NCBI GenBank assembly: GCA_900073065.1
Contig: FJOG01000005.1
Span: forward strand, 434,001-498,000
Reading direction: 5' to 3'
DNA from: Phialocephala subalpina
Lineage: Eukaryota > Ascomycota > Leotiomycetes > Helotiales > Mollisiaceae
DNA length: 64,000 nucleotides
The position numbers were made by a program, and so were the translations under genes. The notes beneath the pieces were generated by a model. It was not told the DNA's origin, did not search any database, and saw nothing but the letters and a program-made list of their open reading frames with translations. Position 1 is the stretch's first letter. The number at the start of each line of letters is the position of its first letter. Below are positions 34,050 to 43,679 of the stretch, piece after piece.

Positions 34050-34973
34050 GGAATCCCCCCCCCGCATGCAGTCAACCACAAGATCCCCGCCCTTTGCAAT
34101 AGTGGCGAGCCATGCTTCCTCGTTGGTTTGATCATCAGGTTTGAATCGTCCACATGCTTGAATCCGATCAACGACAAAGGACCTCAACTTTGCATTTGGC
34201 GCGGTGTTTTCGAAAATCTATTCTGCGACATGTGGTTGCAGGCGTCCGTCGACGAAATCTTGATGTTTCTCGAAAATAGCATATATCATGTCGTTGGCAA
34301 ACTTAGGGGCAAGAATCTTATCACCAAAGATCCATACTTTTTCTGGTTCAGCATTGACCAACGTGCTGCTTTCTGCTTCCTCGAACCTAAAGACGGTCAG
34401 CTCCTTGCTGTGGGAATCTTTTTGGGGAGGGACTTGTGTATAAGAACCTACCAATGTTCGTGGCCACAGTATACATATCCCGTATAAACCCATTGCACGA
34501 AAGTTCGAGCAGCGTCCACATCATCTTCAGGTAGAAAAATGTCCGACTCCCACCCTCTGCGAAATTGCCGTTCAAAGCGCCATCAAAGAACCGAGAATAG
34601 AAAGATAGTAGGATCTTATGACATTTCATACGGATCTTTTGTGTCCCCAAGATCGATGCGACACGTTTTTCTGAACAGTGAAGCTTTTGGTGGACGCGTT
34701 GGTCAGACTGAGAGTGTAGCGTGATGTACGAAGAGGAGGTGACACTTACAGCTGTGCTACCTCAATCGAGTGAATCTTCAGTCCCCACGACCATTTCTCG
34801 AAAGCATGTTTCATGCGCCTCTCTCTCAAGCCTTGTGTATCATTCGCTGTCGGCTTTGGCTCTGATGGTCTCTGTTCTACCAGACCACATTTGGGACAGA
34901 AGAAGTGGCATCGTCTCTCCTCACCAAATGTCCCCTTACAGAGAGGGCAATTGTCTGTACTATCAAGATGCAT
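34050..34973 (-). pseudogene. BTB/POZ-domain protein with zinc-ribbon exon, broken (copy 1)
   Basis: The first piece (34973 down to about 34750) encodes a zinc-ribbon-like segment (NCPLCKGTFG, then FFCPKCGLVE) and ends IEVAQL at a good donor (GTAAGT). The BTB part then reads KIRMKCHKILLSFYSRFFDG, followed after a frame change by LPEDDVDAARTFVQWVYTGY and, across an 80-nt intron, WIFGDKILAPKFANDMIYAI. A TAG interrupts the frame at 34215-34217, after which the same frame continues (IFENTAPNAKLRS, then AWLATIAKGGDLVVDC). Copies 2 and 3 share this layout, so the TAG and frame change are losses, not design. A truncated protein is possible if only the first part is expressed. BTB domains mediate dimerisation and link substrates to cullin-3. 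Confidence 0.7.
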
Positions 34974-35866
34974 TTCAGGGCTTTTAATGTTGATCTCGAT
35001 TCAGTTGGCAGAGAGGTGTGCAAGAAACTTCTGGGAAGGAGGAAAGAGACCTGGTAGTACACAATCTAATATAAAGGAAGGAAAAAATTATCTGCCATGT
35101 TCTGGAAGTAGTAGTTGCCATTCTGAAGTACACTTTTCAACGTTTCAAAGCATACGATCAAGCGATTCTTGCATCATCTGACTCTTTGGAACTGAACGAT
35201 TCTCGATGTCCATTCTCGAGATATGCGGACCAGTATCAACTAAGAGCTAGGCATCACAAACATGAAACTTGCATATCCAATGTCTAAATTCTCTGACCTT
35301 AGCAGAAACAATAAATTGCGAGGAGAGCGTCGTTGGAAGCTTGCACAGTCCGCAAAGGCACCTAGCCTCACTGTCCACGGGACTTCTATTCTCATAGCAC
35401 TGTGTCACCGCTCAACTTCCACATTGTTGCACTTGCAGCTTCTGGAACACGCCGATGGCTTCAAAATTCTCAATTGCGCAGAGCTAGGAATGTTAAAGGG
35501 AGTCACTGATGGATTGTGTTTTGGTATTAGCAGCAGCTCTCGTCTTTTGCTTCAGCTGACGAAATCACCTAACGAAATATCTGCTGCAATGGAAATCTCG
35601 CGGCCGAAGCATAACAATACAGATTTAGTTGTCCCCGGGATAGAAATCCTGGCCTCACTTTGCAGATAGCCTCAACTATCCATAGTTGGCCCTCGGTGAT
35701 CAGTCGCGGTATATGCTTCTACCTCTAAGAAGCATATTGGCCTAAATAGCATGTCAGCTTGTACCGTCTTGTCTTGGATTGAGGATTGTGCTCTTAAGTA
35801 GTGAAGTCTTGAATAATGATGTTTGAAAATTAGTCCCAACTGGCAATTAAGAAACTGTATGGCTAC
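34974..35866. other. spacer between BTB copies 1 and 2
   Basis: Probable promoter region of copy 1 and 3' flank of copy 2. A plus-strand frame of 135 codons (35262-35669) shows no domain and is not supported. Confidence 0.35.
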
Positions 35867-36910
35867 TTACATTGCAAGAGTCGAGGATTGTCTAGTCGCT
35901 TTTTCAGGTGTGCTTCTCTGTGTCGGACATTAGCATTACTCAAAGTCATACCTCTTCTTTTGGTTTTCCAGCCACTCCTTAACAGGAAACGTTTCGACTT
36001 CGACCAGATATTTGTCTTGATTGTTGCCATTGTATGGTCTCTCGTCATCGCCATCGAAATTGTTGAAGCCGTCGATAATGCACTCTGTGACTAGATCACC
36101 GCCCTTTGCCAGAACGACGAGCCAGTTCTCAATATTGGCTTTGCTAGAGAGTTCCGCATTGAGAGTGCCTTCAACCGAAATGGGATCCCGAATGGACTTC
36201 CTTAGCCTAGAGGCGGGAGTAGTGTTGTCGTAGACGTAAGCAGCTGTCTCAGTATCGAGGAGAGTTTCTCGTATCGTCGCATAAGGAGTCGCATGGCGTC
36301 ATTGGTGAAGCCCGTTGCAAGAAGTTTATCTCCGAGGACCCATATTCGTTCCGGAATCTCGTTGGACGCGAAGATGTGGTTGAGTTCGTGAGCACGAGGG
36401 TCGCCAACATGTCGATGGCAAGAAAGGATGTTGCCCGTGTATACCCAGTTGACGAATGCTCTCATATCTTCTGGCTCATCGTCGGGAAGTTCGATTTCAA
36501 AGGTAGCAAGGATCTGAAATGGTTTCTTGCTCGTTGTAATGGAGTCTGAATGACCCCAAAGACTTGGGACAATCTGGGATCGAAGGTTGTATTCGTTGGT
36601 AAAGACACGAGTGGAATTTTCTTGTTCAAAGTAAGAAGTCGAGGTGGGTTTGGATAATAAGATTTGCAGAAGATCGACTTGATGCGATCCTAAGCGTGTG
36701 GAAGCTCTAGAGCGTACTAGGAACTTTGAGACATTGGTCCTGCTAAACGAGACTATTTGGCCGACGCGCTGATTTGGGAGGTTATCACCTTGACCCTGTC
36801 AGCTTCATGGTCGTTGGCGTCTTCTTCCACTCGGGCTGACCTACGATGAATGTCCTCAAGGTTGCTGGACTTTCGAGGCGGTTGACCTTGGAGCATCGCA
36901 CGACCTCTAT
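35867..36910 (-). pseudogene. BTB/POZ-domain protein, frameshifted (copy 2)
   Basis: A possible first exon (from about 36900: MLQGQPPRKSSNLEDIH) joins by a 50- to 60-nt intron to a long open frame. That frame carries the BTB core end (FEIELPDDEPEDMRAFVNWV, YTGNILSCHRH) and then RIWVLGDKLLATGFTNDAMR. Near 36250 the reading frame must change by one base to continue as TAAYVYDNTTPASRLRKS and ENWLVVLAKGGDLVTEC. It ends through a GT-AG intron with a GCTAATG branch site at a TAA at 35867. No GT-AG pair can explain the frame change. Alignment of the three copies by eye (VLGDKLLA, IFGDKILAPKF and FLGDRLLAPKF, then DNTT-type segments) places the break inside the conserved region. A sequencing error would also explain it. 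Confidence 0.65.
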
Positions 36911-37454
36911 ATCATCCAGCGATCATGAAAAGTCAGCAATATAACTGGCAAGAGACATGGAGCATTTAAGCTGAAGCTAGGATGTCCTGATTTGTTATAG
37001 TCAATCTGCCATTGACTAAAAGCCATGACATTCATCAGCCCCAAGAGGTACTCAATGGTGGTAGAATGATCTGGCTATCAACTTCTTCTTCAATTCAGAA
37101 GTGGAGGGAGGTAGTAGTACTGGAACTGATAAAGGAAGAAGCATTGATCATCTAATTTTGATGCTGAATGTCCTAGGCGTCACTGTACTTTGGCATGATC
37201 AGCCTCAATCAGCCATCTGTACAAGGACTTTCGGAATCAATGCCATGAACTGTACACGAAGGTTGAATTACGCAAGTAGAAAAGAGATGCTAACATGTCC
37301 CACAAAATAGTTGAGACAATGAACTTTTCGTCACCTACGTTCCCTTGTGCTCATTTAGAAGGTACTCGATAAGCTTCCTTTTCGAAGACTTGTGATCTGC
37401 AAGAGCTAGGACACCCATACTGGTAGGTTGTTTGTCCTCAGATACCTAATGTTG
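36911..37454. other. spacer between BTB copies 2 and 3
   Basis: No gene supported; likely the promoter of copy 2 and 3' flank of copy 3. Confidence 0.35.
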
Positions 37455-38478
37455 TCAGAACTTGCAGAACATTGAGAAAGACTTTGGCTGGCTACTACTT
37501 GCCCAGGATTTAGACCTTGACGACTTCAGCCAATCCTCCGCAGAAATAGGGTCGACACATAGCATGAACTGGGCCCGATTTCTTAGGTGCCATGGGTCAT
37601 TCAGTTCCTTAGAGTTATCGACCTTGTCCGCAAATCCTCCCGCAAGTACACAGTCCACAACAAAATCCTCGCCTTTAGCAAAAGCTGTATCCATGGTGCG
37701 TTGTGGTCCAGGCGCTCTTCATAAGAGGATCGTCGGGTTGCATCTGTCTGCTGAGCCAAACCGGGCGGCAAGCCGAAACATGAGCGGCGATGTACTTTCT
37801 CAGTGGTGAGCCTCTGGTGGTATTGTCGTAGCAATACTGGACAATGTCTGCGATCACAGAGCTGCCCGAGCATAGGACATGTAGAACTTTGTTGCAGAAC
37901 TTTGGCGCCAAGAGTCGGTCCCCAAGAAACCACAAAACGTACTTCTATGAGTGAGGATGGAAGGCCGGCATTTGGAAGGTCGTCGTGACTCGCAAAGACA
38001 TCGCCCGTGAAGCACCAATGTACGAATGCGGCTAGGTCTTCCTCGCTCTCTTCAGGCAACTCGATTTCCTTCTGTTCAGCTTCCTTGGAAGAGCGGTAGA
38101 ATTCTGCATTGAAGAATGAGGAGTAGTAGCTGAGCAGCGCTTTATGGCCACGTACACGCGTCCTCGTTGGTCCAACCACCAGTGTAGCCATGTCCGAATG
38201 AGGAAGCCGGATTGATCAAAGCGTTAATTCACTATTTCTTCAATGTCCTAGCGGGGTCGGGACACTGCGATCAGGTACAGTACTTACAAGGTTGCTACCT
38301 CGTTTGCATGTTCACTCAGCTCATCGAGCCTGTCGTCAGATCTTCTCTCGTCTTCGCACCTATTGCACGCGCAGCCTGTCAATGTCCTTCCCATGATGGG
38401 TGAGTGTGGCGAATTCTGGTGGCGAGCAAGAAGGAGTTGATGAAGTTGTAGATTTGATCGCGAGAAGAGCACACGCAA
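37455..38478 (-). pseudogene. BTB/POZ-domain protein, several frameshifts (copy 3)
   Basis: An upstream exon-like piece (CACNRCEDERRSDDRLDELS, then EHANEVATL before a GTAAGT donor) resembles the first exon of copy 1. The BTB part starts at ATG 38191 (MATLVVGPTRTRVRGHKALL, SYYSSFFNAEF) and runs through the acidic ELPEESEEDLAAFVHWCFTG. At about 37940 the frame shifts, continuing as LWFLGDRLLAPKFCNKVLHV and DNTTRGSPLRKYI. It shifts again near 37720-37700 (SSYEERLDHNAPWI) and once more before KGEDFVVDCVLAGG. With at least three breaks, this is the most decayed of the tandem set. It has the same orientation and spacing as copies 1 and 2. Confidence 0.7.
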
Positions 38479-39668
38479 CTAATAAACGGGAGGTGAGATT
38501 CACCTTCGACCTGCTGACGCACTCGGTTTTGATCTCAATGGCCCACGCAGCCTGTAGCAGAAAAGATTATCTTGTATGGCTTAAATACCCCTTCTTGAGA
38601 CAGACAATTCGAAGGTGTGAAAGAAATGCTGCAGAACCTTGAGAGGCTCGCCATGTTCTAAAAAGCGACACACCAAAGGACTAGCAAATTGGGGACATTC
38701 ATCAGAACCAGAAATCAAAGGGAGCAAGCCAAGGGAATTGATCACATCAGACCCAATGATCTCTATTCGATGCTACTCGAAATCTCGTTTCTCTGCTCAT
38801 TCTCAAAGTCCCACCAATTTAAGGACAATGACAGACGTACTTCGTGTCCCTATTTCGCACATTGAGAGAGAGGTTTTAGGCAACATGGCATTTGCAGCGC
38901 AGGCCCAAGACACAATTAATTTAATAATACGTTTCGATGAAGCAGGGCCTTTACTGTGCCGCATAACTCTCCCGTGTCCCATCCTCAATGCTAGCCATCG
39001 CTCAACAAGTCGAGTCAAGAGAATCCAAATTGTTTTTATTTTATTTTTTCCAACCCCCCCCCCCCCCCCCAACCTATTCAACAATATAGGCAGGCAATTG
39101 GGTATCTCGGCTGGACAATGGTCCTCAATATCTGATGCATCTCAACTTCCACCAAGCAGAAGAGCAGGCAAAGACCACCAAATTCAAGAGCAGCCTCACA
39201 TCCGCGAAGATCACCTTAGATATTCACGTAGCAACAAGGCACAATGATTTCACTTCAAGCAACAGGCACTGCCTGTCACAAGGATGTAGAAAGCAGATTT
39301 TCAATTACCGTGCTGGAAAAGAGTTTTGAGTCTACCGTTACAAGCAAATGCGAGTGCCTGACCCTAGACGACGAAGAATCAAATATCCCCACCGCAAGGT
39401 CAGCCGATGCTTGCAATGCCCTCAGAAGGCACGAGTCCAGAGTCATCATCTCCCTATGCTTTTGCATGATTGATAGAATAAACACTCAACCACCGTATAC
39501 TTTGGCCCTTTTCGTTCGTTCCATTTAATTCAAAGAATCCACCACCCAGCTTGCACGCACCCCATGCACACAACAAATTTTTTGCTCGATCGTTCGTTCG
39601 TAAGGAGTTGTTATCGGAAAGAATTCACACCACTATGAAGATCATTTTGAGACTTTTGGCTGAAGAGT
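38479..39668. other. gene-free region with a C17 tract
   Basis: Lies between BTB copy 3 and the Stm1-like gene; its right part is the 3' flank of the latter. It contains a 17-base C run at 39054-39070. Open frames here have no support. Confidence 0.4.
39054..39070. repeat. 17-base poly-C tract
   Basis: An uninterrupted run of 17 C preceded by a T-rich stretch and flanked by AA on both sides. It is the longest homopolymer I noticed in the window and is likely length-variable. Confidence 0.9.
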
Positions 39669-41030
39669 CTATGACCCCAGGCTTGGGAAAGCGCTTTTGT
39701 CCTCAGTGTTGAGGGAAGCAGCGCCACCACGTGGAGGGCCTCGAGGAGGTCCACGGCCTTCGCCTCTTGATGGGAATGGTCCATCACCACGTCCACGTCG
39801 ACCACCACGGTCACCTCGGAATTCTCCTCGGCCACTGCCACGTCCACGTCCTCCCTCGCCGCGGCCTCGGAAGCCACCACGTCCACCTCCACGCTCAGGG
39901 GGCTCAACAAAGCCATGATCGATCTCGACGACTTGCTTCTGCTTGCGCTCGCGCTCACGCTTGGCCTTGCCGCCAGATCCAGCGACAAAGTCTTCCTCTT
40001 CCTCCTTGGCGATAGCCTTGGCATTTGCCCATTTCTTGTCTTGCTTGCTGCCCTCGTTTGGCTTGCGGGGCTCAGGGACACCAGTGCCAAGAGCGAGCTT
40101 CTTCTCAGCTTGTTGAGCGAGGTAATCAGCGTAGGAGATGCTGTTGTCTTCGGGCTCGGGCTCGGCAACTTCAGCAGCTGGGGCTGCCTCTCCGTCACCA
40201 GTCAAAGCCTCCTTCTCATCAGCCTTAGCGATAGCCTCACCAGCTACTTCATCAGCGAGTTCGGCGCCTCCTTCGGTGGCACCCCATCCGTGAGCTGCTT
40301 GCTTCTCAGATTCACTGTACAGGTTAGAATATAATTTGTGTTTGCGAATTCGGACATATTCTCACCCTCCAACACTTCTGCTGTGTCGATCAAAGTTGCC
40401 ACCACCACCACGGCCTCCTCGCCCACGTCCACGACCCTCGTAGGTACCCTGAGCACGGGCTGGTCGGTCTTGCTGAACGCCATCTTCAATAGGCTTGGAG
40501 CGGTTGTTCGCGCTGCCAGCATTGCGGTCACGGAAAGCTGAACGTGGAAACAGGTTAGCCAATGCTATAATAGGATCGCGTAATGACGAGGAATTGCCTC
40601 GCAAGACATCGATCGGTGTTTTTGTTTATGGATCAACTGACCTCCTTCGTTGCCGCTGAATCCACCACGACGACCTCCTCGTCCTACAGATGCTGCAGGA
40701 GCCTTCGAAGCAGGAGCGTCTCCGGGAGCATTGCGCTTAATTGTCCTGGCGGGAGTCTTATCAATGACCTTCACAGGTGGTTCTGGCTCCTTGTCAGAGT
40801 CTTCATCGTGATCATTGCCTATTCGTTATTTTCGTCAGTCGCGTGGTCTGCCACAGTGTGTTGATTGGAGCATGTTTCGTCATACCGAGAAGCTCGTAAA
40901 GATTCTGGATTGGAAAGAATTAGCATCTGTGTCTAGAACAGCAAATAGAATTGTCTCATAGAGATCTGCGCATGATATTTTGATGTCTAGAGGAAATTTT
41001 AATGCTCACCTTCGAGGCGACTGCCGACAT
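39669..41030 (-). CDS. Stm1/SERBP1 (HABP4/PAI-RBP1) family ribosome- and RNA-associated protein
   Basis: Five exons on the minus strand: 41010-41030, 40886-40904, 40642-40818, 40366-40537 and 39669-40314, giving 344 residues. The rebuilt N terminus MSAVASKNLYELLGNDHDED is the hallmark Stm1 N-terminal motif. RG-rich stretches follow (RGGRRGGFSG; GRGRGRGGRGGGGNFDRHSR), then HGWGA and an acidic segment, then the Lys-rich core (ISYADYLAQQAEKK; QDKKWANAKAI) and a C-terminal RGG tail. Yeast Stm1 and animal SERBP1 lie in the mRNA channel of idle 80S ribosomes and also bind telomeric or G-rich nucleic acids. The first two coding exons are very short, 21 and 19 nt, and the join depends on the family motif. 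Confidence 0.93.
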
Positions 41031-42257
41031 CTTGTCCACCTTTCAAGTGCCTCCGAAGAAGGCCTTGCTACCGAGTGAACAATTCGAGTTGGGTGATTGA
41101 AAGATCGAGACGGACAGGTTCCTACCGACTAGGAAGCTGTCTCTCGAGAGGTGCGATAGAGGTCTGCTTGAAGAAGTTTGGATCTCGCAGGATCTTGAGG
41201 TTCGTTCGAAAAAATGCGCAAGCTTCTAGCAAATGGCGCTAGCGCCATTTCGTTTAACGAGTTTATGCCAAATTATCATTTGTGTGTGTTAGGGCTTCAG
41301 GTTTATTCAAGTATCAAAGTGAATCAAGATCTGTTCTACGACTGTCGCAATCTGAACATTGAATTGTTCGATCAACTCTCCGCCTTCCATATATTGTGAT
41401 CGTGATGGATGTCCTTTGGTGGTCGCGCCAGCATCTTACAATTTATATGGAAGCCTCAGGAAGGGAAGTCCCCACTCGCCATGCAGAGTAAAAGCGGCAT
41501 ACGGGATCTCCAGAGCTGGAAATGAGAGCAATACAATGTCCCAGAACCGAAGGTGCTTTGCAGTGAAGTTCAAGAAGCGTTGTCGAAGATCCGGATTTAT
41601 TTGCTTAATAGTTAAAGACTTGGATTGACTTGAAGACTTTCCTCAGCTTCTAATGTTCCCTACTGCTTGGGGCTTTTGGGTGCCGCTTTTTCTTGACATC
41701 GCGAGCCGCGCTACCCCCTTTGAAAGTGTGGACCGGGGGAACATCAAGACGCCCAAAAATAGAATTGTTGTAAGTGAAGCATCAGCAAGACATCCAACTG
41801 CAATAGTAAACGGTCGTTTGTACTGAATAATAAGCATAGGCAGGCAGAAAAGCGATCTCGCCGCTTCAAAACCACTCCATTGTCATTATCTGGCTCTGCT
41901 AAGTGATCAGTAGAACAGAAGTCCCTCGAAGGGATAATATGTACAGGCCGGGCACTCGTCTTGGCTCATAATTTGCTTCTGATCACAAAGTCTGGTTCTT
42001 GTGACGTATACGTACAAGCATGACAAGTCCTCGAAGTCCAGGACTCGTCTCCCACTTGCTCCAACCTCGAAGCCACTCCGAGTGTGGGACGGCACCTATA
42101 GCTTGAGCCTCAGACGCCATGGAACCCTTCCCTCCGTCTCCAAACAAGATATGAACGCCGATCCATGCAAAAATAGTCATCCCTTCCTTTGGAAATGCTA
42201 CATGAACGCCCCAATTCTCCATATAACTTTTCCTTAATCCATGGGTATCAATCGCTT
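41031..42257. other. intergenic region
   Basis: Promoter of the Stm1-like gene and 3' flank of the bZIP gene. Short open frames have no credible features. Confidence 0.4.
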
Positions 42258-43679
42258 TCATCGCATCGAACTGGTATCAAAGGAAAAGGACGACGGAAAC
42301 TGCATCGATGCGGAAAGTCCGAATGGATCCATGTCGAGCATCGGGTCGTATGGATCCAGAAGCTGTGTCATGGAACTGTATCCTTGTTGGTTCTCTCCCA
42401 TCGGCATGCCTTGATTCTGGCCTTGTTGACCAAGTGGTTGTTGCTGCTGCTGTTGTGGGTTGGGAATTTGCTGAGGGTTGAGTTGGTGTTGTGTTTGAGG
42501 AATCGGTTGGGGGTATGGGCCTGGCCCAGAGTCGGCTGCATCTTGGTCGTCGACCATATCGGCTTGTGCATCGTACTCCTGTTCTGTACTCACGGAATCA
42601 ATCTAGGACGAACATAGCTCTATGTAAAGAAAAACAGAAGGGGGCGGGACAGCTTGCCGAGTTGCTCCTGAGAATTGTCAGTTACGTACCTAAGTAGAGT
42701 TTTGAAGGACTCACAATGTGATTCTGAAAGTTAGGGGACGGATAGTACGTGGCAGCTACAGGAGTGCCTCCCGTACCACCAGTCCCACTGCTTCCTTGTA
42801 GTTTCTGACCTATGGGGTTCACAACTCCCCCAGGGTTTCCCATCATCCCCGGATTCCCTTGCATTCCATGGAGCGGTTGTGGTTTGGCGGCTTGGAGTCT
42901 TTGTTGTTGCTGAAATTGCATGGCGTCGGAAGCCGGTGGTGTCATCACTCCTGGATTGTGGAAACTTGGAGAATTGGAAGTCGGCGATGAGGCATGCGAG
43001 GATGGTGTTGGCCGAGATTGTGGAGACTGGTGAGAAGCGCCGGGCTCGATCTTAGGCGCAATGCTCGAATTGGAGCGCCTTGCTTGATGGTGTCTGTTCA
43101 TGATAGCTCGCTGGACGGTGGGCTGTGCCATATTCTGAGGGATATGGGTTGGCCCAAGATGAGGACTTCCAGTCTTTGCTCGCAACTCTGCTTGGACATC
43201 GATGCCTAAAGGTGTTAGGAGATGGCCAAAGCAGGAAAATCACGTTTACTCACCTTTCTCTAAGAGGATCCGCTCAAGAAGGGAGTTCTTGTATCTCAGC
43301 ATAAGACATTCATCGGCAGCGCTCCTATGAGCAGTCTGTAGGTTGTGCAAGTTGGTCTCATGAACTCGGATGGTTTCTTCTAACTGCTTAATGTACTCGG
43401 TGCGACGTTCTCTGAACGCGGCTTGGGCTTGACGGTTACGTTGTTTGCGTTCCTCAGAAGTAGCATATATCTATGGTGAGTATTAGTAAGTGATGAATAG
43501 GCTACAGCAACAGAGTGACGGACTGGCTTCCTCCCTCCCTTCCTTTTTTGCGTGGTTGCATTTTCTTGGGGAGCTCCAGTCTCAGCTTCGGGTGTGGGAG
43601 AGTTGATTTCCATGGAGTCCTCTCGGTCCTCAGAATCTCTATTGGCCTCTTTCTTGTCAATAGACATATTGTCGGCCAT
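42258..43679 (-). CDS. AP-1-like bZIP transcription factor
   Basis: Best model, five exons on the minus strand: 43524-43679, 43254-43470, 42715-43205, a 10-nt microexon 42658-42667, and 42258-42583, giving 399 residues. The basic region QRNRQAQAAFRERR carries the NxxAQxxFR signature of Pap1/Yap-type bZIPs, followed by a leucine zipper (about residues 75-115). It lies just after GRKP-IYATSEERK, which is rebuilt by a 53-nt intron. The rest is Gln/Pro/Ser-rich. The microexon model yields NHI-EQL-EQEYDAQADMVDDQ; its last intron starts with GC. The simpler alternative joins NHI directly to IDSVSTEQEYD by one 112-nt intron (42603-42714) and gives 402 residues. Family members bind TTAC-type palindromes and regulate stress or nutrition genes. 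No redox-type Cys-rich domain is seen, which argues against a Yap1 ortholog. Confidence 0.88.
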
